Assembly: GCA_002682825.1 (NCBI GenBank)
Contig: NOKP01000028.1
Location: 1-64,000, forward strand
Source of the DNA: Neonectria sp. B-13
Taxonomy: Eukaryota > Ascomycota > Sordariomycetes > Hypocreales > Nectriaceae
Direction: 5' to 3'
Length of the DNA stretch: 64,000 nt
The notes beneath the pieces were generated by a model that was given only the letters and a program-made list of their open reading frames with translations, ran no database searches and was not told where the DNA came from. Of the stretch, positions 20,845-32,201 are shown in pieces (the first letter of the stretch is position 1; each line of letters starts with the position of its first letter). Both the position numbers and the translations under genes were made by a program.

Positions 20845-23800
20845 TTACCCTCTGTCTGATTGATCCTGTCTCGGTTGCTGTGCAGGTTCTACCCTCGTCT
20901 CTTCCTCGGCCAAGATATTCTTGATCTTCGCAAGATCTTGGGCATACCGGGTCTTCGCGCAGCTCTCTACAGCTCTGGGGAATAAACGTTGGCCACTGTA
21001 AGCTTTCTGCAGAGACTCTATGCCGGACTGTGCCTGTCCCAGGGCCCTGAGCCGTAGGCGGGATATCAAACGCTCAACACTATCCCCTCCCCTCTCCTCT
21101 AACCTAAATAAGGAGGCAATGTCTCTGACACCCCCAGCGGGGCTGGTAATATATTCCGGGAGTTCATCCATCATCTCCAGTATATGATCGCTCAACTCCA
21201 GTAGATCATCGATCATCTCCAGTAGATCATTTAGGTTGGGCTCATGAGAGTAGTCTCCCGCTTCAACCAGGCATCTCACCACTTTCGGGCGTCCAAAAAC
21301 CACTGCCAGCCGGAGGAGCGACAAACCGTGTGCTGTTTTGTGTCGTTGTTTGTCAACTCCAAGTAGAGTCTCAACGACCGTCAGATGGCCGTGCTCAATC
21401 GCCACGTGGATGGGCGCGTCGCCATCCACGTTCATAGAACCCAATAAGCTGATCTCAAAGGGAACTGAGTTTTCCCTTTTTGCCTCGGAGCTCGATCCAA
21501 ACCTGTTGTTTGATTGAGAAATTGGGTATGCCTGATCTTTGCTGTTTCCGTTGAGATCCAAATCCCGCCTCATACTCCCCTCTTTTGCCTCTAATGCAGA
21601 AACCCCTTTGTCTTCCCCTGTCACCGCTTGATTTTGCCCCCTGATAAGCGTTCTCACTAGAGAATCGTCTGCCATAGCATCGGGATCTTCACCAGCCTCT
21701 TTGTCGTTGTCTTGTTGACCAGTCTCTTCAGTGGCCTCCTCCCGGATGGGTTCCTGCTGGGCGTAATCCTCTTCAGCCCAACTCCCTCTACTGGCGAAGG
21801 TGCAATTTCCAAGCATCGCTGCATAATGAAGCGCCGTGTTCATGTCCACATCCTTGGCACCAATGTCACTCTTACAGCTCAACAGGGCAACCGCCTTCTC
21901 CTTCCAGGCGATTGTGGCAAGGTGTAGCGGTGTGCGTCCGTAATTGTCACGGCTTCCAGGGTCCGCTCCTTTTGACAATAATGCCTCAATTGCGCCGACA
22001 TTTCCACACCACGCTGCCCAATGAAGTGGCGTGTAGCCCGCGTTGTCGTGGGCCGTTGGCATCGCGCCTAATTCGAGGAGATGGGTGACTTCATCCCGAT
22101 GGCCGGTCCTGGCTAGGCAATGGAGGGGGGTAGTCCCATCTCGACTCTGAGCGTGAACACTCCCTCCATGACGCCAGAGTGCCATTGTTGTTCCCCGTAC
22201 TTCACTTGCCATGAAAACATAGTGTAAAGGTGTCCAACCTGCGATATCACTTGCGGATGCCACAGAGTCGCTCTTGGGGGCGACGATGTCCAGAGCCCCC
22301 CCAACGGACTTCATGCCGCCAAATATGACGTGGTGTGCCAACGTCAAGCCCAGAGGGTCAGGGAACTCTCTTGATTTCCCTTTCCAGAAACGGTAGACAT
22401 GGTACCATGGCACCCTATTTTCTTCCCAATAGCGAATCTCTTGGGGCAGACGTCGGATAGTTTTGAGGACGTCTTGGAAACCGTCTTCCTCTTCGCCCTG
22501 ACCGAGTTCTTGTATCAGTTTCGTGACTTTCATGTCAAGTCGACCAACTTCGAAATGGTCCTTGGGCGCTCTTCTCTTCCCCACCTGCTCCTGGAGAGCA
22601 AGGCCTGACTTTTGAGGCCTGTAAAATCTGAGTAACGATCGAACTATGCTTGCATCCAGATCTTCAAAAATCATTTTCTTCATCTTCCGCTCGGCTTGTT
22701 GTAGTTGAATCAGATGCTGCTCCCGCCGAAACTGTTGAGTTTGCACATCAAGCATTGAGCTGATGCGTCGGTAGGTGTCAATAATGATTGCAGATGCTCG
22801 TTCATACGTCTTGGCTTCGTGTTTCATCCCCTTGCACACCTCTACCATTTGTTCCTGGATCTTGAGGACTTGTGTCCATTGCCCCGTTTGCTCAAGGTTT
22901 CTTGATCGATCTCGCATCTCCTCGACGATGGTTATTGGGCTCGGGAGCTTCTGGTGAAAGCTGAGCGCCATAATGACCATGTCCCAGGCCTCTTCAGTAG
23001 ATGCAACACCGCTCTGCTGAATCTTCTGAACCATGGCAGTCAAGGTGGGATGCTCGAGGTGGACTCCCTTGAATGCCGGATTCTCGTGGTCCAAAAACGT
23101 CACTGTGGGCGTTTTGGGGAGTCGCCTGAACAGGCTTTCGGCCAAGTCAAGCATGAACCACAAAAACATACGCTGCGCCAAAAGTGTGCCAAGTGGCCGT
23201 GTCGAGCTCGACAGTGGTTTGTGGGGGACCGACTGTCCCCGTTCCTGGACGAGGTCGAAGAGAAGAAGTCCGGTTTCTTTTTGGCCAGCCCATAGCTTGA
23301 TGTCTTGACGAAGGGATTGACCACATTGTTCCTGAGACCTGACAAACTTTCTGTCCTTGGAAATGCCGGCCAGAAAGCAGGACCAAATGGAAAGCGCAGC
23401 CTCGATCTCACCTGGGGATCCCCAAGGATGTTCTTCCTCATTACCGAGAGGAATTTCAAATGGAACTTCTTTACGCTCTGACCATATCCCCTTCAATGAC
23501 CACCTGAAAGTATCCGCGATCAAAGGAGCCTCGGTGTTGGCCAGTAGGATGCCCATGACCGACTCAATCGCAAGGGAAACTGCTTTCGAGACCTCGACGT
23601 AGTCACTTGTCCAAGGGCTGAGGAACCCAAGCCGTTGACGAACCTTCCAGAGCCTGATAGCATCTTGTTGTCTCTTCTGCAGGCGTTGCTCCTGCTGCGG
23701 GCTGTGCTGCTGTTCCTGGTCGCCCTGCTGCTCCCCACCATCTTGCTCTTGAGGTTGCTTTTCAAACAATGCCTCATCCCTTCCTAACAACCACGAAAAC

Positions 23801-25206
23801 GAAGGGCTTTGAGGATTTACTGTTTTGTTCCTCACATCCCAAAGACGATCCGATCCGGTCACCAACTGGCTAGCCAACCAATCCAGCTCGTAGTCATCAT
23901 CAGCTTCAACAGCCTTTGACTCTTCTACAAGCCCGATACGCAGGTAGGCTCTCAAGACAGTCATGATTGCCACGCCAATGAGCTGCGCCAACGCTGCAGA
24001 CCAGTTCATGAGTCGAAGACCAGAAAATTGAATGACGAAACCAACAAGGCTAACCAAAACCCCTACCATTGATCCCACCTGGAGTGGACGTGGGACTGCA
24101 TCCGTGCGTGAATCTTTCAATGCATCGGTCGATGTCAGTAACCTGGCTCTGAAGCCGTTGGCAACGATGGCGCAAGACTTGAAAGCCTGATCGTTGACGA
24201 CTTTGTGCTTTTGTAGCCAAAGCAGTCGAAAGGGTTGGTCGGTGATTGCATCGGGGTTGTTGTCTGCGACCGGCTCATCCTTTATTGCCCAGGCAGTCTC
24301 GGTTGTGGATTTCTCGATAACCAAGGCGCAGATGAACATGCCAATTGACACCATTATCGTTCCTGCTGTCATCAGAGGGAATGCCAAGGCTGAGGCACGC
24401 CCCCCGTCTTTGGTGAAATGCGGCGTCCACGGCTGGTAGTAGGTAATCATAGCACTATATCCCACCACACATAGTTGGACCCAGACCCCAAAGAGTGTCA
24501 TGAACTTCAATCCAACTCGGGAGCTGTGCAAGAAAGTTGAAAGGTTCATTGAAATGCTTGGCGAAGCTTGTCGATCACGAGTGCTCGGCTTCATCGCTTC
24601 GTTGTCGCGTCGCCCTGGCCCAGCGCCTTTGCCCTCGAAAAGCGACTGCCTATGCAGCTTCTTCCCCTCAGTATGCGGCCATTGTGAGTCGGACCTCGGC
24701 GGGTCCTCTATCCTCTCATTCAGTGTGAAAAGACCAAAGTGCACCGGGTTAGCATCCTCTCGTTGGTCAAGCTCGGGAGAGTAAAGAAGCTCCAAGATTC
24801 CTGGGGAGCCCATAACCCTCACGAGGGCAGACCCGCTCCACATCTCGCAGACGTCGGAAGATGTTGATGACAAGAGCTCCAGCTCGGTCGCTGCACGGCT
24901 TTCCATTGCTCGACCGATTAGACTCCTCCACGAATTGGGCGCAGCAACACGGACTGCGCTCACCGTTGCCGTCACGATGCCGATGGGGAAGACGGCGAAT
25001 ATGATGCAATCCCAGATGGAGAACGACTGGCTTAGGAACTGCGTTGTTACGCGTTCACCAAAGAGTGCAAGGATTGGCGCAATATCAGTGAGGAGATTGT
25101 TGATGAAGTCGTCTCCGTCATCAGCGAGAGCCGGGTCGATAAAAAGAGTAGAAAATAGTGTGAACAGCCAAAGCTGATGGCGACTATTCTGTTCAAAGAG
25201 TGCCAT
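20845..25206 (-). CDS. Membrane-anchored ankyrin-repeat protein, 1453 aa
   Basis: One uninterrupted reading frame from ATG 25206. The N-terminus has a hydrophobic leader (LWLFTLFSTLFIDPALA), then FINNLLTDIAPILALFGERVTTQ, typical of a widespread fungal family of membrane ankyrin proteins. Membrane segments lie at about 60-90, 229-255, 268-290 and 375-425 (two helices). A Gln-rich stretch occupies about 480-520 and a coiled coil about 820-845. Ankyrin units begin near residue 984 (GWTPLHYVF, GTTPLHCLA, GYTPLHWAAW, GRTPLHLAT, NTALHYAA), with a last pair near 1255-1320. No catalytic domain is visible. Role unknown; a sensor or scaffold at a membrane is only inference. The 3' end lies about 200 bp from an RIPed block, yet the frame is intact. 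Confidence 0.85.
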   Translation of the reverse strand: MALFEQNSRHQLWLFTLFSTLFIDPALADDGDDFINNLLTDIAPILALFGERVTTQFLSQSFSIWDCIIFAVFPIGIVTATVSAVRVAAPNSWRSLIGRAMESRAATELELLSSTSSDVCEMWSGSALVRVMGSPGILELLYSPELDQREDANPVHFGLFTLNERIEDPPRSDSQWPHTEGKKLHRQSLFEGKGAGPGRRDNEAMKPSTRDRQASPSISMNLSTFLHSSRVGLKFMTLFGVWVQLCVVGYSAMITYYQPWTPHFTKDGGRASALAFPLMTAGTIMVSIGMFICALVIEKSTTETAWAIKDEPVADNNPDAITDQPFRLLWLQKHKVVNDQAFKSCAIVANGFRARLLTSTDALKDSRTDAVPRPLQVGSMVGVLVSLVGFVIQFSGLRLMNWSAALAQLIGVAIMTVLRAYLRIGLVEESKAVEADDDYELDWLASQLVTGSDRLWDVRNKTVNPQSPSFSWLLGRDEALFEKQPQEQDGGEQQGDQEQQHSPQQEQRLQKRQQDAIRLWKVRQRLGFLSPWTSDYVEVSKAVSLAIESVMGILLANTEAPLIADTFRWSLKGIWSERKEVPFEIPLGNEEEHPWGSPGEIEAALSIWSCFLAGISKDRKFVRSQEQCGQSLRQDIKLWAGQKETGLLLFDLVQERGQSVPHKPLSSSTRPLGTLLAQRMFLWFMLDLAESLFRRLPKTPTVTFLDHENPAFKGVHLEHPTLTAMVQKIQQSGVASTEEAWDMVIMALSFHQKLPSPITIVEEMRDRSRNLEQTGQWTQVLKIQEQMVEVCKGMKHEAKTYERASAIIIDTYRRISSMLDVQTQQFRREQHLIQLQQAERKMKKMIFEDLDASIVRSLLRFYRPQKSGLALQEQVGKRRAPKDHFEVGRLDMKVTKLIQELGQGEEEDGFQDVLKTIRRLPQEIRYWEENRVPWYHVYRFWKGKSREFPDPLGLTLAHHVIFGGMKSVGGALDIVAPKSDSVASASDIAGWTPLHYVFMASEVRGTTMALWRHGGSVHAQSRDGTTPLHCLARTGHRDEVTHLLELGAMPTAHDNAGYTPLHWAAWCGNVGAIEALLSKGADPGSRDNYGRTPLHLATIAWKEKAVALLSCKSDIGAKDVDMNTALHYAAMLGNCTFASRGSWAEEDYAQQEPIREEATEETGQQDNDKEAGEDPDAMADDSLVRTLIRGQNQAVTGEDKGVSALEAKEGSMRRDLDLNGNSKDQAYPISQSNNRFGSSSEAKRENSVPFEISLLGSMNVDGDAPIHVAIEHGHLTVVETLLGVDKQRHKTAHGLSLLRLAVVFGRPKVVRCLVEAGDYSHEPNLNDLLEMIDDLLELSDHILEMMDELPEYITSPAGGVRDIASLFRLEERGGDSVERLISRLRLRALGQAQSGIESLQKAYSGQRLFPRAVESCAKTRYAQDLAKIKNILAEEETRVEPAQQPRQDQSDRG

Positions 25207-26668
25207 CTTTGGTTAATGATGAAGAGAGGTTGACGATGCTTGACGTGATTGCCCGTCCCCACCTGAGAAGTTGGGAGAAGAGCAGATTTTACCATCAAAT
25301 CAAACCAGGCTTCGAGCCCAAATTTCAACGTGGGGTTTTGTCAGCTGCGCTATATTCTCTCTTTGGAAACCGGTGACTCTCTCTGCTTGAGCGATGAAAA
25401 CTGGCTGTCCAGCTCCTCTCCGCCTCGGCAGTGTGATTGGTACCCAATGAGTGGGATAACCGAGGAGGGTGTCATTTTCAGCATACTTGCATGTCAGGGA
25501 GGCAGGCTGGGAATATGGCTTGAATGATTGGCCAGAACAAAGCCGGAGAGCGCTTTACGCGGTGAGCATTGCTTTACCCCTGCCACCGGACTCCCTGAAA
25601 AATCAGGCCCTCAAATTATCCCGGATAGCCTTTGATATGGATTAGCTAGGTGTTCATAATGCTATGCTCTATAAAGTCGTAGGCTCATGGGATAGCAAGG
25701 TGCATCTTTTGATGATTCGCCTGGAAGAAAAGTTCTTTTCCCGAACCATTACCCATCGTGGTGGACAGAAATTGGCGCATTGTGGGAGGCCTCAAAATGC
25801 AGTGGCTGATCGACCCATTGCCAACTAGCATGAACACTCATACCACTCCAATGTATTACCTGGGTTTCAAGGATACAGAGCTACCAAGCTTCTACTAGAG
25901 GTCACTATGAGTGGTATAAGAACCCGATTCGGTATTACTAAAGAATGATTAGGGTTTGAAGAATTTTGCATTCTCACACTCATCCCTTTCTTAATATAAT
26001 CGAGCCATCTGGGAGTATCATGATCTCTCCATGCCTTATCAAGCAGCGATATTCTGGCTGAGTTATCCCATCGAGGGCTGGGCTTCAACTGTAACAAAGA
26101 GCACATTTCTTATCAAGCAGCTTTATTCATATTTGCGTACTTGGCGTCGAGCATGACGCTGAAGACCGTCCTACCCGGTGAACACTATCAAATGTCTCCT
26201 CAGCCCCTGTTTTGGGTGTTACTTATATGCTGCGGGGATTGGTTCCGGGACGTTCGAGCGTATTGCTAGCAGGGCCAGGACTTGGTCTCGACAGGAGACG
26301 AAACTGGGCCCATGCCCAAAAGTATAAGGGTTTGTTCAAGATCAGCCTCTTCGTTTTCGCCATCGCTTTCGCTTTCGGGGTTGAACGGAGATGATGAACC
26401 CGATAACGCGGAACGACGACGGACGAATCGCTAGCTAAGTACGGACGAACAACTGGCTACGGACGAATGCCATCCCCGAGCTTACCAATGATTGTAGACT
26501 ACATCGTAGTATAGTGCTTGAAAAAGCATATATATTGAATTCATATGCCATGGCATATGGCTCATTTTCCTAAGCCAGATCCCTTGTAATGTCGCAACGC
26601 CTGACCAACACAAGACAACAGAGCACCTTATCTTTCTCCACAAACTCCCTATCTCGTTCTACTTAACT
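25207..26668. other. Intergenic region between divergent genes
   Basis: No supported gene. Short overlapping ORFs lack motifs. Near 26420-26470 the motif ACGGACGAA occurs three times. The right end should hold the promoter of the oxidoreductase gene. Confidence 0.5.
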
Positions 26669-27887
26669 ATGGCCCCTTCTATCTTCCTGTATGTATTCAA
26701 ATGTCTTTCGGTGCATTCCCCCAAGTTTGATAGAACACTACTCACACTCGATAGTACTGGAGCTACCGGATACACGGGCGGAACTGTTCTCAACACTCTT
26801 GTGACCGCTCACCCAGAGTACGACATCACAGTTCTCCTCCGGAAGCCTAACGCATCTTTCTCGGAAAAATATCCGACTGTCAAGGTTCTTCAGGGAGACT
26901 TTGACAGCACCGAGCTTCTAAAGGAGGCCGCCTCGAAAGCCGACATTGTAATCCGTACGTGCAAGACATCAATGATATTCTTTATGACCAGTATTGACTG
27001 AAAGATTCAGACCACGGTAACTCGGACCATGTCCCAGCCGTCAAAGCACTGATTAGCGGTGTCACCGAACGCGCCCAGGCTTCAGAGCCAGCCTTCTACA
27101 TCCATCTTGGTGGCACAGGCATCATCGCCGAGTGGGACAGTCTTGGTGAATTACACCCCAAGGTGTGGTCGGATATCGACGACATCGACGCTCTATGGTC
27201 ATTCCCGGTGGAGGCGATCCATCGAGACACGGAGCTTTTGATCCAAGAGGCGTGGACCAAGCACGGGGATAAACTAAAGACTGCTGTTGTCTGCCCGCCA
27301 AACATCCATGGCAAAGGCACTGGCCCTGGCCGTACTGAAAGTTTCTATGTGCCTTCTTTTTATGCAGAGAGCTTGAAGTTGGGATCCACATTTTACGTGG
27401 GCTCGGGGTCTAACGTCTACGGTAGGGTGCACGTTGAAGACGTAGCGCGGGTGTTTCTCAAGCTTGTTGAAGCTGCTGCGGATGGTGGAGAGGGTGCTGA
27501 ATGGGGGAGAGAGGTACGTATACACCCATCTCCAATCTTGATCAAATTGCGTGTCATTGTGTGCTAACTTTTGGCGTCTGCCAGGGCTACTACTTTACGG
27601 CCAGCGAAGAAGTCTCCCAATTTGACATTGCAGTAGCGGCTGGAAAGATTCTCAAGTCAAGGGGCCAACTTTCAACCGAGGTGCCGAAGCAGATTTCGCT
27701 GCAGGAGCTTGACTCGGTGGTTGCTGAGATTCCGATGGAGGGGGCTGCGCGTCTCGTATTCAGATCTAACTCGCGTTCCAAGCCTGATCGAGCCAGGAAG
27801 CTGCTGGGCTACAAGCCTCGGGGGCGAAGCTTTCTCGATAGTTTGGAGGATGACTTAACAAGTGCTATAGAGCTATCAAAGAGGTGA
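26669..27887 (+). CDS. NmrA/NAD-dependent epimerase-like oxidoreductase, 4 exons
   Basis: Exons by splice signals and frame: 26669-26688, 26755-26954, 27011-27513, 27585-27887 (1026 nt, 341 aa). The first join gives MAPSIFLTGATGYTGG, placing the Rossmann dinucleotide motif (TGATGYTGG, GxxGxxG) at the N-terminus. Later features are the beta-strand core YDITVLLRKPNASF, PAFYIHLGGTGII, VVCPPNIHGKGTGPGR and YGRVHVEDVARVFLKLVEAA. These fit the atypical short-chain dehydrogenase group (NmrA / NAD(P)-binding epimerase-like), often annotated as 'NAD dependent epimerase/dehydratase'. The substrate cannot be told. All three introns are GT-AG and no defects are visible. Confidence 0.85.
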
Positions 27888-28252
27888 CATGTAGATTAAT
27901 AGCTTCCTTTCTAGATACAACCACTATTCCGAGCACCCAACTACACATAGGAGTCTGAAGAACATCGAAGCTGTCATTCCTTTCAATCTGTCAAAGAGAA
28001 ATGAACACATCCTGAACTAAATGAAACCCGAGGGAATGTACTTAATGGAAGAGCTGTATAGTGGCACTCGTTTTCAAGATGCGACGTGAGACTCTCATTA
28101 ACCCCTCCCGTCACTTATAGTTCTCCTCGCGTGGTGGCTACCAACATATCATTCCAAGTTTGCAGTCGATAGAAGTCCTTGGTGAAACACATAATGTTGA
28201 GATTACACTCCAATATAAACCCATTGTGTTAGATTGACTAGCCACTTTTGCC
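27888..28252. other. Short intergenic region
   Basis: Convergent gap between the oxidoreductase and the MFS relic. No feature recognised. Confidence 0.5.
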
Positions 28253-30040
28253 TCAGCCACGGCTAGATCCTTGTGCATTGCGCTCACCACCGCTCGCCCC
28301 GTTACTTACGTCCTCTTCCTCAATAACTTGGTTACCGAGAAGAGGGAAATGGAACCACAAGAGGACACTCATACAAAGGAGCGCAATCGCCTATTCTCCA
28401 TGGACTACGGTCTTAGAATCTTGATCTGACACGCTGTGTAATCTGGACATGAAGATACGTACCGCATTGCATAAGAATGTGAGATATGCCTTGCCAGCCC
28501 CAGCAAAGAACGCAAACAGAATTCCGAAGAAACCTTGGGTAGCGAGTCTGGCGATATTTTCTACGAGAGCAATAGTGTTGAGTGCATCGGCTCGCTGCAA
28601 AGAGGAGCACAGTCTGTGATGAGCCCTTTCGCGGCGGGTGCTGAACCAGAGCCCAACGGGAGCAGGAAGGCAGCTTACAATAACCTTCATTAGCATTGAG
28701 CCCCATTCAAGGGAGGAGAGAACACTACTGACCGAGCTAGATATGCCATCGGTGCGTAGCGAATGCAGCAATGGTTGTAAGAACTCCGTCAATGACGAGA
28801 CTCTATCGAAGGAAAAAGAGATTAAACCCAAGATGACTGGAGTCTGGGTCGGAAGATTGAGTTTAAATGGGCTCACTGCTCGTCTGAGATTCCATCAGAG
28901 TGTCGAAATCCGAGTAGTGAGGAGTGGTCTCAGAAGGCTGTTCGTTGGTATTCGCAACTCCATACGACCCTCTAGACGCGAACCATGTCCGTCCTCGCGT
29001 AATCATGGATGGAAAGAGAAGCAAAAGGAAGATGGTCCTTATCACCGCCCAGCCATACATAAGCCATCCGTTTTCTGCCTGACTAAGGTTGAACTCGGCC
29101 GTCGCATACATCTGTATCATGAACGGCGCATAGTCGGTGGCCAGCTAGATCCGCAACTCAGTGACTATGGGATAATTTCGCCGCCAGTTGACTTACCACG
29201 CCTAGGAAGACGCCACAGTAGAGGAAAAGCACCCCGTAGTGTTTGACAATTCGACAGCTTCGGAGCCGAACCCTCTAAGGTAGGAGAATCCTGAGGGGCC
29301 TGAAGAATCCTGACGCCCCTCTGTTGACTGAATGGTTGTCGAACGTGGCCTCAGGGGCAAGGTAAGGTAGGGCGACCCTAGCGTATATAATGGCGAGGAG
29401 AAAGCACACAAATGCTACTTCGAACGGTCGCTGTATGCCAAACACGTCCCCAATCATACCTCCCGCTGGTGAATATTGTTAGCGGGCACTATTCTGTAGG
29501 GGAATCCCCCTCTGGGGTCATACCAAGGTATCCCACGCCTTGTCCAAGCATGATACAGCCCTGAAGCTTGCCGAACACACTAGTCCGTCGAATAGGCTCG
29601 ACAGCCTCACTCAACATGATGTTGACGATTAACCGATATCAGGAGCTTAGTCAATTGTCTCGGCCGCCTAGACAGTATTGACTTACATATAGCCAGCAGG
29701 GCCGCCAATGATCGCTATCAGCTGCGTGCACTGGAATATGATTATCCCAGGCCAACCCCCAGCTGTGACAGCTAGAATCTGGGTGCTTGCACGAATAGTT
29801 GGGATGAGGGTTTGGATGAGGAGGGCAGCTCTGGGCCCGAGTCTCTTGGCTAGCCATCCGGCAACAAAAAGGTTCAACGTTCCTAGATATTGTTAGGGTT
29901 GCTTTACGAGGCGCAATTCTAGGGCATGAAATCAGAGCTGTACCGCGCAAGGTCGTCGTAATTCCTAGAATGCTAAACTGGGTAGCCGTGACGGCCGCCA
30001 TCTCATCTCGGCTGCATTTGTCACCAAGGCTTGAGTATGG
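28253..30040 (-). pseudogene. MFS transporter, broken and lacking its first helix
   Basis: Colinear with a fungal MFS family. Helix 2 and motif A: TLNLFVAGWLAKRLGPR, joined across the intron 29943-29883. Then TLIPTIRASTQILAVTAGG and GGPAGYM, then IVNIMLSEAVEPIRR, GKLQGCIMLGQGVGYL, GGMIGDVFGIQRPFEVAF, IQMYATAEFNLSQAENGWLM, and ENIARLATQGFFGILFAF with a final helix AIALLCMSVLLWFHF. Defects: TAG at 29277-29275 (LLP*, Gln expected); TAG at 28805-28803 (FFLR*SLVIDG, Trp expected); TAG at 28739-28737; and no AG acceptor where the intron after GGPAGYM should end (it reads TATCG). Helix 1 is missing; the frame instead runs in from the F-box/ankyrin gene. Not a working transporter. Confidence 0.8.
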
Positions 30041-30511
30041 GGGCCCCAAGTCTTCTTGGGGTGTGGTGGCGCGTACATCAGCTCCGGCCTCGATAAGGAT
30101 CTTGACAATGTCGTAACATCTGCTTTCGGCAGCTGCACTCAATGGGGTGTGTGCCAATTCTCTCGAGTCGGTTGGGTTAGGGTCGGCGCCGTGCTCCAAC
30201 AAAAGCTTGACAATTTCAACGTGACCTTTTCCTGAGGCGACGGTGAGAGGCCCGTAGAGTATGGGGAATTCGTATCTTTTGTTCACGTCGGCTCCATGCT
30301 TTATTGTCTTTTCCAAAACCGAGCATGACCCTTTCGTGATGCTCCAGTAGAGCGCCTTGCGATCTCGTAATGCATCACGCGCGTAGAGACGGTGGTCGAG
30401 AGCCTGGTGGAGTCGACGACTTGTGCGACTCAGGGCGCTGAGATGGCCGATGGAGACAATGTTGTCGGCAACCAATTGGATGAGCTCGACTGGAAGGGTT
30501 TCAAGAGACAT
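30041..30511 (-). CDS. F-box/ankyrin-repeat protein, fused in frame to the MFS relic
   Basis: ATG 30511 begins MSLETLPVELIQLVADNI, an F-box, followed by LSRTSRRLHQALDHRLYARD. Ankyrin units follow: ALYWSITKGSCSVLEKTIKHGADVNK; GPLTVASGKGHVEIVKLLLEHGADPN; TPLSAAAESRCYDIVKILIEAGADV. The frame then passes without a stop through about 20 residues of unclear origin into CSRDEMAAVTATQFSILG, the MFS sequence. F-box proteins recruit substrates to SCF ubiquitin ligases, and ankyrin units would bind the substrate. Either this is a 3'-truncated F-box gene abutting a 5'-truncated MFS gene, or a genuine chimera. The 5' part looks intact. Confidence 0.7.
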
Positions 30512-30893
30512 TCTAAGTGTTGCCAAGTTGTGGTGTTGGTGAGAGTTGATTTGATCCCTTCAAGCGGCAATATCTATAACCCAATGCTAGCACAGTGGCC
30601 TCGTTTTAGTATTTTCTCTTGCATGCATCAGAGGACTGACACCGAGTTGCGTCATAAGAGGTTAATTAACCTCTCGGGGGGGGGGCAAAGACAGTGACTC
30701 AATCGTGAATGTATTGAGCCACGTGACGCTGTGCTACGGTAGACCTTGTGCGAACAATCTTGCTGCTACCTTTCCTTCTATCTGGGACAATGGGGGATGA
30801 TACCATTCTTATGAGTTGATCAAGCGTTTCTATTGCGTCCTCTCTATTCTCAGTCCTTCTTCCATCTCACATTTCGTCTGCCATCAATCACGC
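30512..30893. other. Intergenic region
   Basis: Region between two minus-strand genes; contains a G run at 30678-30687. No gene supported. Confidence 0.5.
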
Positions 30894-31324
30894 CTACTTG
30901 GCTGTGTAGTACGGAGACCCCAGACGGTTATAGACCTTGAATTCCCGTGGCTTGACAAACATGGGTTCCGTGGCAGCAAAGTACTCCTTGTAATAATCTT
31001 TGGGAATTTGGACCTAGAGGGGGTGTTAGCAAGCAACACACGATAGAGACAAGGCTCGTGTCAAACATTTAAAAGCCAATCAACTGTCTGGGTCCTAGAG
31101 ATGTGTTAGTGATAGGATGCATCACCAAAGACAGGTACTCACCAGTTCTCAACCCAGTGCAAGGTGCCTGGGTCTTCAAACGACTGGTAAACTTCGAAAA
31201 AGGTGCATTCTGGCTCTGCCACCACCTTGTCGTAGACTGGCTTGAAGTGCTCCAAGAACTTGGGCACGTTCTCAGGATCGACGTAGACAGTGACGTGAAG
31301 GCTGATACCTTGGTTAGATGCCAT
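30894..31324 (-). CDS. ABM-fold (antibiotic biosynthesis monooxygenase-like) protein, 3 exons
   Basis: Exons 31324-31143, 31094-31067 and 31013-30894 join to 330 nt, 109 aa: MASNQGISLHVTVYVDPENV, then FLEHFKPVYDKVVAEPECTF, ENW|TQTVDWLLN|VQIPKDYYKEYFAATEPMF and a final YNRLGSPYYTAK. The short ~110-aa single alpha/beta domain with H-V-x-V near the start, PEC and W-V-E-N-W matches the dimeric ABM/EthD-like ferredoxin-fold family. These proteins act as cofactor-free oxygenases or have unknown small-molecule roles. The 28-nt middle exon is unusually small, and the second donor is GTTTGA rather than GTAAGT. Apparently intact. Confidence 0.82.
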
Positions 31325-32201
31325 GGTGAACAGATTGGAAGGGCTGATTGATGAGTGTCAGGAATGATGAGGATAGGTGATCCCTCAAATACTCAGGCTT
31401 TCATTCGGCCCCCAAACAGATGCTTGGCGGTTGTCGGTTGAGGCGATGATGCTTGATAATCGTGTTGCGTTATTAAGCGTAAGAATCAAAGCCACTATTC
31501 CTCCTCGGGAACTCCCTATTAATATTCTTGACTAGTCATTGGCTAAACATTCAAAGATTTCACTAGTAATGAGCCTAATAATGGGAAGCCATGTTTAGTT
31601 GACATCCCAGAGTGCTTGCTGACGGGCTCGGCTGACAGCCAAAACAAGGTCGACGGACTTGGCGGAGCTGAAGGATCGCACGGAGTCACACGGAGCTCCA
31701 CGGAGTACCACCTCAGGCTTAGTTGATCATATCTCGGAGTTTTCTTCCAAACTCCGCTCCAATTATCCTTCATTCATCGCTGGCTTTGATATCTACTGAC
31801 GTGTTTAGACGCATCTTGCCACAAGATCCCGAAGTGTTTCACTGGGGCGTCGCAGCCAGGGATAAAAAGCGTCCCGATGCGTGCAAGGTCAATCATGACC
31901 CGGGAACCAGTGTGATGGGTTATTTATCACAAAGTACTGCTCAATCTTGGGCAAGCTATCATCAAGTTTCGAGCCGATCTCTAACAGATATAGGAGACCA
32001 GTGCCGACGACATTGTTACCAGACGTTCAGAGTAGAAGTCGGCAGAAAAAGCATAACAAAGCCAATTTCCCATGGACATTGAGCTCGCAAAACACGGTAA
32101 ATTTTTCCATGACATTGAGTTGAGTTTCCTACCATCTCTCATCTCCAATTTCCCATCATGTCAAGCTTTTGAGTATTGTTCTGCTCAGCTCGTACTTAGG
32201 T
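31325..32201. other. Intergenic region
   Basis: No recognisable gene. A 119-aa plus ORF at 31723-32082 has no motifs. Confidence 0.5.
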
